Assembly (NCBI GenBank): GCA_020445785.1
Contig: JAGRFZ010000140.1
Location: forward strand, 4,674-42,134
Length of the DNA stretch: 37,461 nt
DNA from: Rhodocyclaceae bacterium
GTDB lineage: Bacteria > Pseudomonadota > Gammaproteobacteria > Burkholderiales > Rhodocyclaceae
Direction of reading: 5' to 3'
Every line of letters starts with the position of its first letter. Within the stretch, counting starts at the first letter, position 1. Below, in pieces: positions 8,357 to 15,798 of this stretch. Made by a program: the position numbers and the translations under genes. The notes beneath the pieces were generated by a model. It worked only from the letters and a program-made list of their open reading frames with translations. It had not been told where the DNA came from and ran no database searches.

Positions 8357-9877
8357 ATGAGCGGTCAGCCTTCCGATTATCTCGAGCGCATCCTCAATGC
8401 CCAGGTGTATGACGTGGCCGAGGAGACGCCGCTCGATTTTGCCGACAATCTGTCGGCGCGCATCCACAATCAGGTCTATCTGAAGCGCGAGGACATGCAG
8501 CCGGTGTTCAGCTTCAAGATCCGCGGCGCCTACAACAAGATGGCCAAGCTCTCGCCACAGGCCCTGAAACGCGGCGTGATCTGCGCGTCCGCTGGCAACC
8601 ATGCCCAGGGTGTGGCGCTGTCGGCGCGGCACATGGGGGTGCGGGCGGTAATCGTGATGCCGACGACGACACCGCAGATCAAGGTGGATGCGGTCAAGGC
8701 GCGCGGCGGCGAGGTGGTGCTGGCCGGGGAGTCCTACTCCGATGCCTACGCCCACGCCAAGGAACTGGAATCGGCGGAAAAACTGACTTTCGTGCACCCC
8801 TACGACGATCCGGACGTGATCGCCGGCCAGGGCACGATCGCAATGGAGATCCTGCGCCAGCATCCGAAGCCGCTGCACGCGGTGTTTTGTTGCGTCGGTG
8901 GCGGTGGCCTGCTGTCCGGCGTCGCGACCTACATCAAACGGGTGCGGCCGGATATCCGGGTGATCGGTGTCGAGGCCGTGGACGCCAACGCCATGACCCA
9001 GTCACTGGCGCGTGGGGAGCGGGTCGAACTGGATCAGGTCGGGCTGTTCGCCGACGGGGCGGCGGTCAAGCTGGTGGGCGAGGAAACCTTCCGCCTGTGT
9101 CGCGAGCACGTGGACGAGATGGTGTTGGTGGACAATGACGCGATCTGCGCCGCGATCAAGGACGTGTTCGAGGATACCCGTTCCATTCTCGAGCCCGCCG
9201 GGGCCCTGGCATTGGCCGGCCTCAAGGAGTGGGCAGCCCGCAACAAGTGCCGCGACAAGACGCTGGTGGCCGTTGCGTCCGGTGCCAACATGAACTTCGA
9301 TCGCCTGCGATTCGTCGCCGAGCGGGCCGAACTCGGCGAGCAGCGCGAGGCGGTGCTGGCGGTGACGATCCCCGAAAAGCCCGGTTCGTTCAAGAAGTTC
9401 ATCAGCGTGCTCGGCAACCGCAATATCACGGAGTTCAACTACCGCTACGCCAGCCACGACGTCGCCCACATCTTCGTCGGCGTTTCCGTGCATAGCCGCA
9501 ACGAGGCGACCCGACTGGTCGAGATGCTGGCGCGCCACGAGTTGCCGGCCATCGATCTGACCGACGACGAGATGGCCAAGACCCACATCCGCTACATGGT
9601 CGGCGGCCACGCGCCCCAGGCAGAGAACGAAGTCCTCTACCGCTTCGTCTTTCCCGAACGGCCGGGCGCGTTGATGAATTTCCTGACCAACCTGCGCTCG
9701 GACTGGAACATCAGCCTCTTCCACTATCGCAACCACGGCTCCGACTTCGGACGGGTCCTGGTGGGCATGCAGGTGCCGGCGGCCGATCAGCCGGCGTTCC
9801 GCGAATTCCTCGGTCGCGTCGGTTACGAGTACGTGGACGAAAGCGACAATCCCGCCTATCGGATGTTCCTCGGCTGA
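8357..9877 (+). CDS. ilvA: Threonine deaminase (biosynthetic, two ACT-like domains)
   Basis: 506 residues, close to the 514 of E. coli IlvA. It converts L-threonine to 2-oxobutyrate and ammonia, the first step to isoleucine. PLP lysine K54 sits in FSFKIRGAYNKM; SAGNHAQGVA follows, and the phosphate-binding glycine loop GGGGLLSG starts near 181. The C-terminal ~180 residues carry two ACT-like regulatory repeats, each starting with AVLAVTIPEKPGSFKKF or LYRFVFPERPGALMNFL, the arrangement that gives isoleucine inhibition and valine activation. Start at 8357 gives the family N-terminus (YLERILNAQVYDVAEETPL); the Shine-Dalgarno is weak. The last 22 bases overlap the 3' end of convergent megL. Confidence 0.95.
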   Translation: MSGQPSDYLERILNAQVYDVAEETPLDFADNLSARIHNQVYLKREDMQPVFSFKIRGAYNKMAKLSPQALKRGVICASAGNHAQGVALSARHMGVRAVIVMPTTTPQIKVDAVKARGGEVVLAGESYSDAYAHAKELESAEKLTFVHPYDDPDVIAGQGTIAMEILRQHPKPLHAVFCCVGGGGLLSGVATYIKRVRPDIRVIGVEAVDANAMTQSLARGERVELDQVGLFADGAAVKLVGEETFRLCREHVDEMVLVDNDAICAAIKDVFEDTRSILEPAGALALAGLKEWAARNKCRDKTLVAVASGANMNFDRLRFVAERAELGEQREAVLAVTIPEKPGSFKKFISVLGNRNITEFNYRYASHDVAHIFVGVSVHSRNEATRLVEMLARHELPAIDLTDDEMAKTHIRYMVGGHAPQAENEVLYRFVFPERPGALMNFLTNLRSDWNISLFHYRNHGSDFGRVLVGMQVPAADQPAFREFLGRVGYEYVDESDNPAYRMFLG

Positions 9878-11130
9878 GGCTCGGCTCGGGCCCGAGAAAG
9901 CGCGCGGGCGACGTCATCGAGCAGGTCGCCGCGGTCTTCGAGTCCGGCCGAGATCCGCACCAGCCCTTCGCCGATCCCGTGGACCCGCCGTTGCGCCTCG
10001 GTGTAGGTCGAGTGGGTCATGCTCGCCGGATGCTGGGCCAGACTTTCGGCCTCGCCGAGGCTCACGGCGCGGGCGATCAGCCGCAGTGCGTCGATGAAGC
10101 GCCTGCCGGCATCGCGGCCGCCCGACAACTCGAAGGCCAGCATGCCGCCCGGCAGGCTCATCTGGCGTCGCGCCAGCGCGACCTGCGGGAACGAGGCGAG
10201 GCCGGGGTAATGCACTGCGGCGATGTCGTCCTGGGCGGCCAGCCATTCGGCCAGCGCCAGCGCGTTTTCGCTGTGCCGCTGCATCCGCAGAGCCAGAGTC
10301 TTGAGGCCGCGCAACACCAGATAAGCGTCCTGTGAGGACAGCACCGCCCCGGTCATGTCCTTGAGACCGGTCGCCCGGATCTCGTCGAGGGCATCGCGCG
10401 GGCCGATCACGGCCCCGGCCAGTAGGTCGCCGTGCCCGCCCAGATACTTGGTGGCCGAATGGACGACGAAGTCGGCGCCCAGCTCGAGAGGGCGCTGCAG
10501 ATAGGGCGTGCAGTACGTGTTGTCGACCACCGTGCGGACGCCTCGGCGGCGCGTGATTGCGGCAATCGCTTCGATGTCCACCAGGCGCATGTTGGGATTG
10601 GCCGGCGTCTCGAAGAACACCGCACGGGTGCGTGGGCCGAGCGCCGCCGCGAGGCGCGTGGGGTCGCTCAGGTCCAGGAAGGTCACGCGCACGCCGAATC
10701 GCGCGAGGCCGTGGGTGAAGTAGCTGTAGGTGCAGCCGTACAGGGTCTGGTCCGCGATCAATTCGTCCCCCGGGGCGAGCAAGGTCCACATCAGCGCCGC
10801 GATGGCACCCATGCCGGACGCCGTCACGAGTGCGGCTTCCCCGCCCTCGAGATCGGCCAGCCGTGCCTCCAGCAGGCAGGTGGTCGGGTTGCCGACGCGG
10901 GAGTAAAGGTAGCCCGGTGCCTCGCCGGCGAAGCGGGCCGCGCCTTCTTCGACGGTGGGAAAAGTGTAGGTCGCGCTCAGATGCACGGGCGGATTGAGCG
11001 CGCCGTCGTCGCCGTAGGGATCGTGGCCGTGGTGGATCGCGCGGGTGGCGAAGGCGTGCCGGGCGGGTGCCCCGCCGGTGGCCGAGTGCGTGTTGCGAGC
11101 CCGAGAGCGTAGATTCGATGTATCGTCCAT
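9856..11130 (-). CDS. megL: L-methionine gamma-lyase
   Basis: 424 residues of the Cys/Met-metabolism PLP family. It resembles Pseudomonas putida methionine gamma-lyase almost throughout: [31 protein letters not shown] (Y76), [16 protein letters not shown] and [14 protein letters not shown] with the PLP lysine K228. C133 matches the active-site Cys116 of the Pseudomonas enzyme, which is not found in cystathionine gamma-synthases or O-acetylhomoserine sulfhydrylases, so gamma-lyase is favoured. Reaction: methionine to methanethiol, ammonia and 2-oxobutyrate. The ~25-residue N-terminal extension before FATRAIHHG is unremarkable. Start 11130 lies 60 bases from the divergent Lrp-type regulator. 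The 3' end overlaps ilvA by 22 bases; both enzymes give 2-oxobutyrate. Confidence 0.9.
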   Translation of the reverse strand: MDDTSNLRSRARNTHSATGGAPARHAFATRAIHHGHDPYGDDGALNPPVHLSATYTFPTVEEGAARFAGEAPGYLYSRVGNPTTCLLEARLADLEGGEAALVTASGMGAIAALMWTLLAPGDELIADQTLYGCTYSYFTHGLARFGVRVTFLDLSDPTRLAAALGPRTRAVFFETPANPNMRLVDIEAIAAITRRRGVRTVVDNTYCTPYLQRPLELGADFVVHSATKYLGGHGDLLAGAVIGPRDALDEIRATGLKDMTGAVLSSQDAYLVLRGLKTLALRMQRHSENALALAEWLAAQDDIAAVHYPGLASFPQVALARRQMSLPGGMLAFELSGGRDAGRRFIDALRLIARAVSLGEAESLAQHPASMTHSTYTEAQRRVHGIGEGLVRISAGLEDRGDLLDDVARALSRARAEPQPRNIR

Positions 11131-11166
11131 AATCGCTATTTTTCCGTCGAAGCAGCCGTGAATCCA

Positions 11167-11181
11167 CCGAATGGTTTTCGG
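11167..11181 (+). promoter_or_regulatory. Inverted repeat, candidate Lrp-type operator
   Basis: CCGAA-N5-TTCGG, a 15-base dyad the size of a typical Lrp/AsnC half-site pair, lies in the 60-base divergent gap between megL and its Lrp-type regulator. It partly overlaps the GGAG ribosome-binding site of the regulator, so binding could repress both genes. Short dyads occur by chance; support is positional only. Confidence 0.35.
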
Positions 11182-11190
11182 AGTTTGTCC

Positions 11191-11709
11191 GTGAAACCAC
11201 GAATCGACCGAATCGACATCGAGATTCTTCGCCTGCTGCAGAACGATGCCCGTCTGGCCATCAAGCAGATCGCCGCGGCGGTGCATCTGGCGCCGTCGAG
11301 CGTGCATGACCGTCTGCGCCGGCTATGGCGCGAGGGGGTATTGACCGGCACCCACGCCGCGGTCGATGCGCAGGCGCTGGGGGTCGGCCTCGAGGCCTTG
11401 CTGATGATCGAATTGTCCAAGCACGAGCGCAGCGCCGTGGACCGCTTCATGGACGAAGCGGTGGAGATTCCCGAGGTCCGGTCGACACACCTGATCACCG
11501 GCCGCTACGATCTGGTGGTTCATGTCGTGGCGCGCGATACCCGCCACCTCAAGGATCTGGCGCTCGATCGGTTTACCAGCCGACCCGAGGTCACCCGCAT
11601 CGAGACCTCGATCATCTACGAGACCCGCCGTCGCCATGCGTTGCCGATGCTCGCCGATGTCGGCGACGCGTCCGACCCTTCGGCCGCCACTGGTGGGCCA
11701 CACCGATGA
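11191..11709 (+). CDS. mdeR: Lrp/AsnC-family regulator, MdeR-like
   Basis: 172 residues. I choose GTG 11191 because GGAG (11180-11183) lies 7 bases upstream and the protein then starts KPRIDRIDIEILRLLQNDARL, the usual Lrp N-terminus; GTG 11158 is also in frame. Winged HTH at about 20-50 (IKQIAAAVHLAPSSVHDRLRRL), then a RAM/ACT effector domain (VRSTHLITGRYDLVVHVVARD, VTRIETSIIYE). The divergent arrangement with a methionine gamma-lyase mirrors mdeR-mdeA of P. putida, where the Lrp-type protein controls the lyase. The last 20 residues are non-conserved in appearance. Effector probably methionine or a product; inferred. Confidence 0.85.
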   Translation: MKPRIDRIDIEILRLLQNDARLAIKQIAAAVHLAPSSVHDRLRRLWREGVLTGTHAAVDAQALGVGLEALLMIELSKHERSAVDRFMDEAVEIPEVRSTHLITGRYDLVVHVVARDTRHLKDLALDRFTSRPEVTRIETSIIYETRRRHALPMLADVGDASDPSAATGGPHR

Positions 11710-11712
11710 GGC

Positions 11713-11724
11713 GCCCCCGGGGGC
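11713..11724 (+). terminator. Palindrome just after mdeR
   Basis: GCCCCCGGGGGC, a perfect 12-base palindrome 3 bases after the mdeR stop codon. There is no T-run and no loop, so a terminator role is weak; it may be chance in a GC-rich gap. Confidence 0.2.
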
Positions 11725-11869
11725 AAGGCATCCGAGTCGCGCCGCGATGCCCGCTGCCGCCGCTTGGGCGACACGAGCGGCGCACCATGCCGTGGCCGGT
11801 CCGCGCCCAGGGCGGCCGGCACACGCTTTGTTAAGGACTTTTTCCGGCTCTTCGGGTATCACTAAGGGC

Positions 11870-11929
11870 ATGCAGACAATCCTCGATCGCGACAGGAGCG
11901 CCGGCCCGGGCGCCGCGGCGGTTTCGTGA
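11870..11929 (+). CDS. Possible 19-codon leader ORF coupled to the next gene
   Basis: ATG 11870 opens a 19-codon frame whose TGA (11927-11929) overlaps the GTG start at 11926 of the downstream fusion gene. That gene has no clear Shine-Dalgarno of its own, so re-initiation after this short frame is a plausible way to start it. AAGG at 11864-11867 is only 2 bases from this ATG, which is closer than normal. No resemblance to known leader peptides. Confidence 0.2.
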   Translation: MQTILDRDRSAGPGAAAVS

Positions 11930-13458
11930 GCCGACCGGCCACCGCGCTTTTCCCCGGCGCCTTCCAACCACCCCACGGCGCCCACCTGGCGGCGGTGCAC
12001 TACCTCGCTTCCCGCGCCGACGTGGGCGAGGTGGTGGTGGTCATCACCAATCGCAACCGTGGCATTCCTGGCACCACGCTGTCCCTCGATGCGCGCCTGT
12101 CCCAGCGGATCTGGCAGATCTATCTGGAAGGGACCGAACGGGTGCGCACCGAGATCGCGCCTCACACCGCGGTCGCCCATGCGCTCGACTACCTCGGGCG
12201 CGCGCCGTCCGGCAGTCGGCTGATCTACTGCATCGGCGAGCAGGATCTCGCCGACGGCGACAGCCGCTTCGACGATTTGCCGCGCCAGGGTCGCGAGCGT
12301 GGCATCGACGTCGAGGTGGTGGCGGCGCCGACGGCCGGCATCCTGGTGCGGGCAACTGCGCTGCGTCGCTGCATCGCGCGTGGGGAGAGCGGCCGCGAGG
12401 AGTTCATCTCCGGATTGCCCGATACCCTCAGCGACGACCAGCGCGCGCGGGTATGGGCGCTGTGCCGGGAAGGCGTGCGCGAGGTCTGCGATCTCGCCCG
12501 CGAGCGGCTCGAATCCCGCCTGACGGAAGCCGGCATCGGTGAGATCGGCGACATCACGTGTGTCGATCGTAGCCGTATCGACCCGGTGTTCCGCCTGGCC
12601 ATGGCCGACGGCCGCCGGCTGCTGGCCCGCTATGCCGGAGATGCGGAAGGCGACGACGGCGGCCATGGCATGGCCCGCAAGCCTCGGCGTGCGCTGAAAG
12701 TGGAGCGGCGTGCGCTGGCTGCGTTGCGCGAGCACGCAGCGCTCGGGGTCGAGCTTGCCGGCGAAATCTGGTTCGAGCGGCGCAAAGGCGTGCTGGTGAT
12801 GGACGAGTTGCTGCCGGACGGGGAAAGCCTGGCCGACGCGCTGGTCACGGCGCGCTCGATCGCGCCGGCGATGGCGCAGCTCGGGCGCTTCCTCGCCGGC
12901 TGCCACCGTTTGCAGCCCACCCACCTGCGCAACAGCGACGACGAGGATCGGACGCACTGGTCGCAGCGCAGCCGCGAACTCGGCGCCGCCGTGGCCTCTC
13001 TGCCGGCGTTTGCCACGCTGCTGGCCCGCAGCGAGGCAGCCGCCGGCAACGCACTGTGCTGGCTGCATGCGGTCGCCACGGCGGTACGGATCGATGGCGA
13101 CCGGCTCGGGGTGGTCGACTTCGAGCACGCCGCGAGCTGGGGCGACCCGGCGCTCGATCTCGGCATGCTCAGTGGTGATTGCCTGGCGATCGCGATCGCA
13201 CACCGTTGCGAGGCCCTGGCGCTGGCCGGGATCGAAGCGCTGTGGGCTTCCTACGATGCCGATCGCCTGCCGCGCGACCCCGGCATGGCGGGGCGTGCCG
13301 CGGGCTGGGCTGCGGTGGGCTGCGGCCGGCGGCTGGCAGCCCTCGGCCGGGCCTGTCCTGCCGGCGTCGACCGCCTGTGGGCATTGGCCGCCGACGGTCG
13401 GCAGCAGGCGGCGACGGCGGCGGAATCGATCGCCGCGCTGCGATCCATCGCAGCCTAG
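11926..13458 (+). CDS. Nucleotidyltransferase fused to a kinase-fold (APH-like) domain
   Basis: 510 residues from GTG 11926. The N-terminal ~175 residues are a cytidylyl/adenylyltransferase fold: FPGAFQPPHGAHL with H17 and H20 of the HxGH motif (third residue Ala instead of Gly), CIGEQDLADGD, and VRATALRRCI in the place of ISSTxxR. The C-terminal ~290 residues look like an aminoglycoside-phosphotransferase/choline-kinase fold: RIDPVFRLAMADGRRLLARYAG, VLVMDELLPDGESL and GVVDFEHAASWGDPALDLG with D398 retained. The catalytic loop, normally HGDxxxxN, reads W379-L380-H381 with Ala at 386, so the kinase half is probably inactive. Substrate unknown; NMN-, glycerol- or sugar-nucleotide chemistry are all open. 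No clear ribosome-binding site; possible coupling to a 19-codon frame upstream. Confidence 0.7.
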   Translation: MSRPATALFPGAFQPPHGAHLAAVHYLASRADVGEVVVVITNRNRGIPGTTLSLDARLSQRIWQIYLEGTERVRTEIAPHTAVAHALDYLGRAPSGSRLIYCIGEQDLADGDSRFDDLPRQGRERGIDVEVVAAPTAGILVRATALRRCIARGESGREEFISGLPDTLSDDQRARVWALCREGVREVCDLARERLESRLTEAGIGEIGDITCVDRSRIDPVFRLAMADGRRLLARYAGDAEGDDGGHGMARKPRRALKVERRALAALREHAALGVELAGEIWFERRKGVLVMDELLPDGESLADALVTARSIAPAMAQLGRFLAGCHRLQPTHLRNSDDEDRTHWSQRSRELGAAVASLPAFATLLARSEAAAGNALCWLHAVATAVRIDGDRLGVVDFEHAASWGDPALDLGMLSGDCLAIAIAHRCEALALAGIEALWASYDADRLPRDPGMAGRAAGWAAVGCGRRLAALGRACPAGVDRLWALAADGRQQAATAAESIAALRSIAA

Positions 13459-13547
13459 TCGATTTCGCCCCACTTCGTTCGTCCTAAGATGGGGGGGCAG
13501 CCGTGAGTTCGGCGGCCCGGCGAATACCTGACTGGGAGCAGACGACG

Positions 13548-14711
13548 ATGACGATGGACGACGGTGCGGGCAATGCGGGACCACGGGTACTGTTGGTGGC
13601 GACTCGAAAAGGCGCGTGGATATTCCACGAAGTAGGCGCGGGACAGGGCTGGCGGGCGGATGGGCCACATTTTCTCGGCCATGTCATCAGCCATCTGGTA
13701 CTCGATCCCCGCGACGGTCGCACGCTGTTGGCGGCGGCACGGACCGGGCACCTGGGGCCGACGGTCTTCCGCTCCACCGACGGGGGAAGACACTGGCAAG
13801 AGGCCGAACGCCCCCCGGCCTTTCGCCCCGAGCCGGGGGCGGCCGGACGCGCCGTCGATCACGTCTTCTGGCTGACTGCGGCCCACGGCGTGGAACCGGA
13901 CGTCTGGTATGCCGGCACGTCGCCCCAAGGGTTGTTTCGCAGCGAGGACGGCGGTCGCCGGTGGGCGCCGTTCTCGTCGCTCAACGACGATGCCGATTTC
14001 CGGCGCTGGATGGGCACCGCGCAGGACGGCACGCCGGACGGCCCAAAGCTGCACTCGATCATCATCGATCCGCGCGACCCGCGTCATCTGTACTGCGCCA
14101 TGTCCGGTGGTGGCGTACACGAGTCGCGCGACGGCGGTGCCAGTTTTTCGCCGCTGCTCGACGGCCTCGACGTGGTCGAGGGCTTCGACCGCGCCGACCC
14201 GACCTTTCACGATCCCCACTGCATCCGACTCTGTCCGGGCAATCCCGATCGGCTGTACCAGCAGAACCACTGCGGTATCTATCGTCTGGATCGCCCGTCG
14301 GGCCGCTGGCGGCGCATCGGCGAATCGATGCCGGCGGAGGTCGGCGACATCGGATTTCCGATGGTCGTGCATCCGCGTGACGATCGCTGTGCCTGGGTGT
14401 TTCCGATGGACGCCTCCAGCGTCTGGCCGCGGACCAGTCCGGGCGGCCGACCGGCCGTGTATCGCACCCGCGATGGCGGCGATTCCTGGCAGCGGCTCGA
14501 CGGTGGCCTGCCGGGCGCCCAGGCCTGGTGGACGGTCAAGCGTCAGGCGATGTGCGCGGACGACCAGGATCCGGTCGGCCTGTATTTCGGCACCACCAGC
14601 GGAGAACTGTGGGCCAGCGACGACGAGGGTGGCTCCTGGTCGTGCATCGCCCGGCATCTGCCGGAGATCTACGCGGTCGAGTCCGGCCGGCGCGAAGCCG
14701 GGGGCGATTGA
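13548..14711 (+). CDS. Beta-propeller protein with Asp-box (BNR) repeats
   Basis: 387 residues from ATG 13548, with GGGAG 9 bases upstream. Five Asp-box-like motifs of the form S/T-x-D-x-G-x-x-W/F lie at 76-83, 132-139, 193-200, 307-314 and 357-364, between short beta-rich repeats (LVLDPRDGRTLLAAA, IIIDPRDPRHLYCAMSGGG, MVVHPRDDRCAWVF). This is the sialidase/VPS10-like WD40/YVTN/BNR propeller class often labelled glycosyl hydrolase, though no sialidase catalytic Arg triad is evident. There is no signal peptide, so it should be cytoplasmic. Its stop overlaps the start of a MoaD/ThiS-like gene by one base (TGATG), so the two proteins are made together. His and Cys residues at 220-245 (HDPHC, NHC) could bind a metal. 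Confidence 0.8.
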   Translation: MTMDDGAGNAGPRVLLVATRKGAWIFHEVGAGQGWRADGPHFLGHVISHLVLDPRDGRTLLAAARTGHLGPTVFRSTDGGRHWQEAERPPAFRPEPGAAGRAVDHVFWLTAAHGVEPDVWYAGTSPQGLFRSEDGGRRWAPFSSLNDDADFRRWMGTAQDGTPDGPKLHSIIIDPRDPRHLYCAMSGGGVHESRDGGASFSPLLDGLDVVEGFDRADPTFHDPHCIRLCPGNPDRLYQQNHCGIYRLDRPSGRWRRIGESMPAEVGDIGFPMVVHPRDDRCAWVFPMDASSVWPRTSPGGRPAVYRTRDGGDSWQRLDGGLPGAQAWWTVKRQAMCADDQDPVGLYFGTTSGELWASDDEGGSWSCIARHLPEIYAVESGRREAGGD

Positions 14712-14971
14712 TGCGGGTGCTGATCCCGAGTGCGCTGCGAAGCTATACCGGCGCGCAGGCCTGGGTCGAAGCCGATGGCGCGACCCTCGCCGATCTGCTG
14801 GTCGACCTCGACCAGCAGTATCCGGGGATCCGCTTTCGCATGATCGACGAACAACAGCGCATTCGCCGGCACATTCGCGTGTTTTGCGCCGGACAACAGC
14901 TGCCGTCGATCGATGCCCCGCTCGATGGCAGCGATGAGGTGCTGATCGTTCAGGCGCTGAGCGGGGGGTGA
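14711..14971 (+). CDS. MoaD/ThiS-like ubiquitin-fold protein ending in Gly-Gly
   Basis: 86 residues. It starts MRVLIPSALRSYTGAQAWVEA and ends VLIVQALSGG. The length, the beta-grasp pattern (DGATLADLLVDLDQQYPGI, then EQQRIRRHIRVFCAGQ) and the exposed C-terminal diglycine are those of sulfur-carrier proteins MoaD and ThiS, in which the terminal Gly is adenylated and thiocarboxylated. The partner genes of molybdopterin or thiamine synthesis (moaE, thiG) are not nearby; instead it overlaps the beta-propeller gene by one base, a pairing I recall from other proteobacteria. It may carry sulfur for, or be conjugated to, an unidentified target. Confidence 0.85.
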   Translation: MRVLIPSALRSYTGAQAWVEADGATLADLLVDLDQQYPGIRFRMIDEQQRIRRHIRVFCAGQQLPSIDAPLDGSDEVLIVQALSGG

Positions 14972-15060
14972 GCGCCGAGCGTGGATGAGCGAGACCGATT
15001 CGACTGGTGGGCTCGACATCTGATCGTGACATGCTTCTCGCTGCCACGCGGGTAATCTCT

Positions 15061-15109
15061 CGAGATCGGTCGGGCGGGGAGTAACTGCCCCATCTCGGTG
15101 GCATATAAT
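15061..15109 (+). promoter_or_regulatory. Promoter -10 and inverted repeat upstream of the Sel1 lipoprotein gene
   Basis: A perfect TATAAT lies at 15104-15109, 36 bases before the ATG at 15146. No good -35 is found at 16-18 bases (bases near 15081-15087 read GTAACTG), which suggests an activator. Just upstream, CGAGAT (15061-15066) and ATCTCG (15092-15097) enclose a second dyad (GGGG 15076-15079, CCCC 15088-15091). The repeat covers the -35 position, as an activator or repressor site would. ATCGGTCG is also repeated at 15065 and 15108. Confidence 0.45.
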
Positions 15110-15145
15110 CGGTCGCGACAAGATTGAAACGTTGACCGAAAGCAA

Positions 15146-15727
15146 ATGAAACACCTCATGTCGGTCGTGCTGTGCTGCGGTCTGGTCGCCTGCGTCCAGG
15201 CTCCGATAAAGGAAACCGTTCGCATCTGCGACGAGCGTGGTTGCAGCGATCGCCCGCGCGACAGCGAAACCTTCGACCCCGACCAGGACGGGGACCCCGC
15301 GGCCGAGCGTCGGTTGTCGGCACTGCAGTCGTTGGCGCGGAAGGATCCCCGTGCGGCCTATGACCTGGGTCTGCGCCTGTTCCGTGGTGACGGCGTCCGG
15401 CAGGACAGCTACCAGGCCCTCCAATGGATGCGCGACGCCGCCGAGCGTGGTGACCTCGAAGCACAGAAGGCGGTTGGCCGACTATATCTGACGGGTCTCG
15501 AGGAAATGGGGTCGGACCCCCGTGAGGCGGAGAAATGGCTCGGCATTGCCGCCGGGCGCGGCGATGAGGAAGCGAAGAAACTGCTGGCTGAGGCGCGCAT
15601 CCTGAAACGCTCGGAGTTCGAGTATCGACGGTGGGTCGACCATTGGCGGGGGGTTTTTTACGGGTATTGGTACAACGGCTACCCATATCGCGCGTATTGG
15701 CGACACGGTTACTGGTACTTTTATTGA
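15146..15727 (+). CDS. Sel1-repeat lipoprotein with aromatic C-terminal tail
   Basis: 193 residues. Lipoprotein signal: MKHLMSVVLCCGLVAC with lipobox LVAC and lipidated C16. Two to three Sel1-type helical repeats lie between about 68 and 150 (AAYDLGLRLFRGDGVRQD, EAQKAVGRLYLTGLEEMG, EAEKWLGIAAGRGDEEAKK). The last 27 residues (167-193) hold 15 aromatic residues (10 Tyr, 3-4 Trp, 2 Phe) mixed with Gly, Asn, His and Arg, a composition seen in some cell-wall or amyloid-like segments. Expected in the outer membrane or periplasm. It is followed after 71 bases by a CsgG/HfaB-like lipoprotein on the same strand. Sel1 repeats usually mediate protein contacts; no specific partner known here. Confidence 0.8.
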   Translation: MKHLMSVVLCCGLVACVQAPIKETVRICDERGCSDRPRDSETFDPDQDGDPAAERRLSALQSLARKDPRAAYDLGLRLFRGDGVRQDSYQALQWMRDAAERGDLEAQKAVGRLYLTGLEEMGSDPREAEKWLGIAAGRGDEEAKKLLAEARILKRSEFEYRRWVDHWRGVFYGYWYNGYPYRAYWRHGYWYFY

Positions 15728-15798
15728 GCGACACTTGCGGCGATTTCCGCCGATTCTCTCTGGCGTCAAGATTGGCAAATTCGAGGAGGACGATGTCC

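Noticed and set aside
9883-9896. GGCTCGGGCCCGAG shared with 26568-26581
   Set aside because: A 14-mer made only of GC-palindromic parts is likely by chance in this composition; one copy is within coding sequence.
11323-13668. 781-codon minus-strand frame across mdeR and the fusion gene
   Set aside because: Spans two plus-strand genes with clear motifs and recognisable domains; product is low-complexity.
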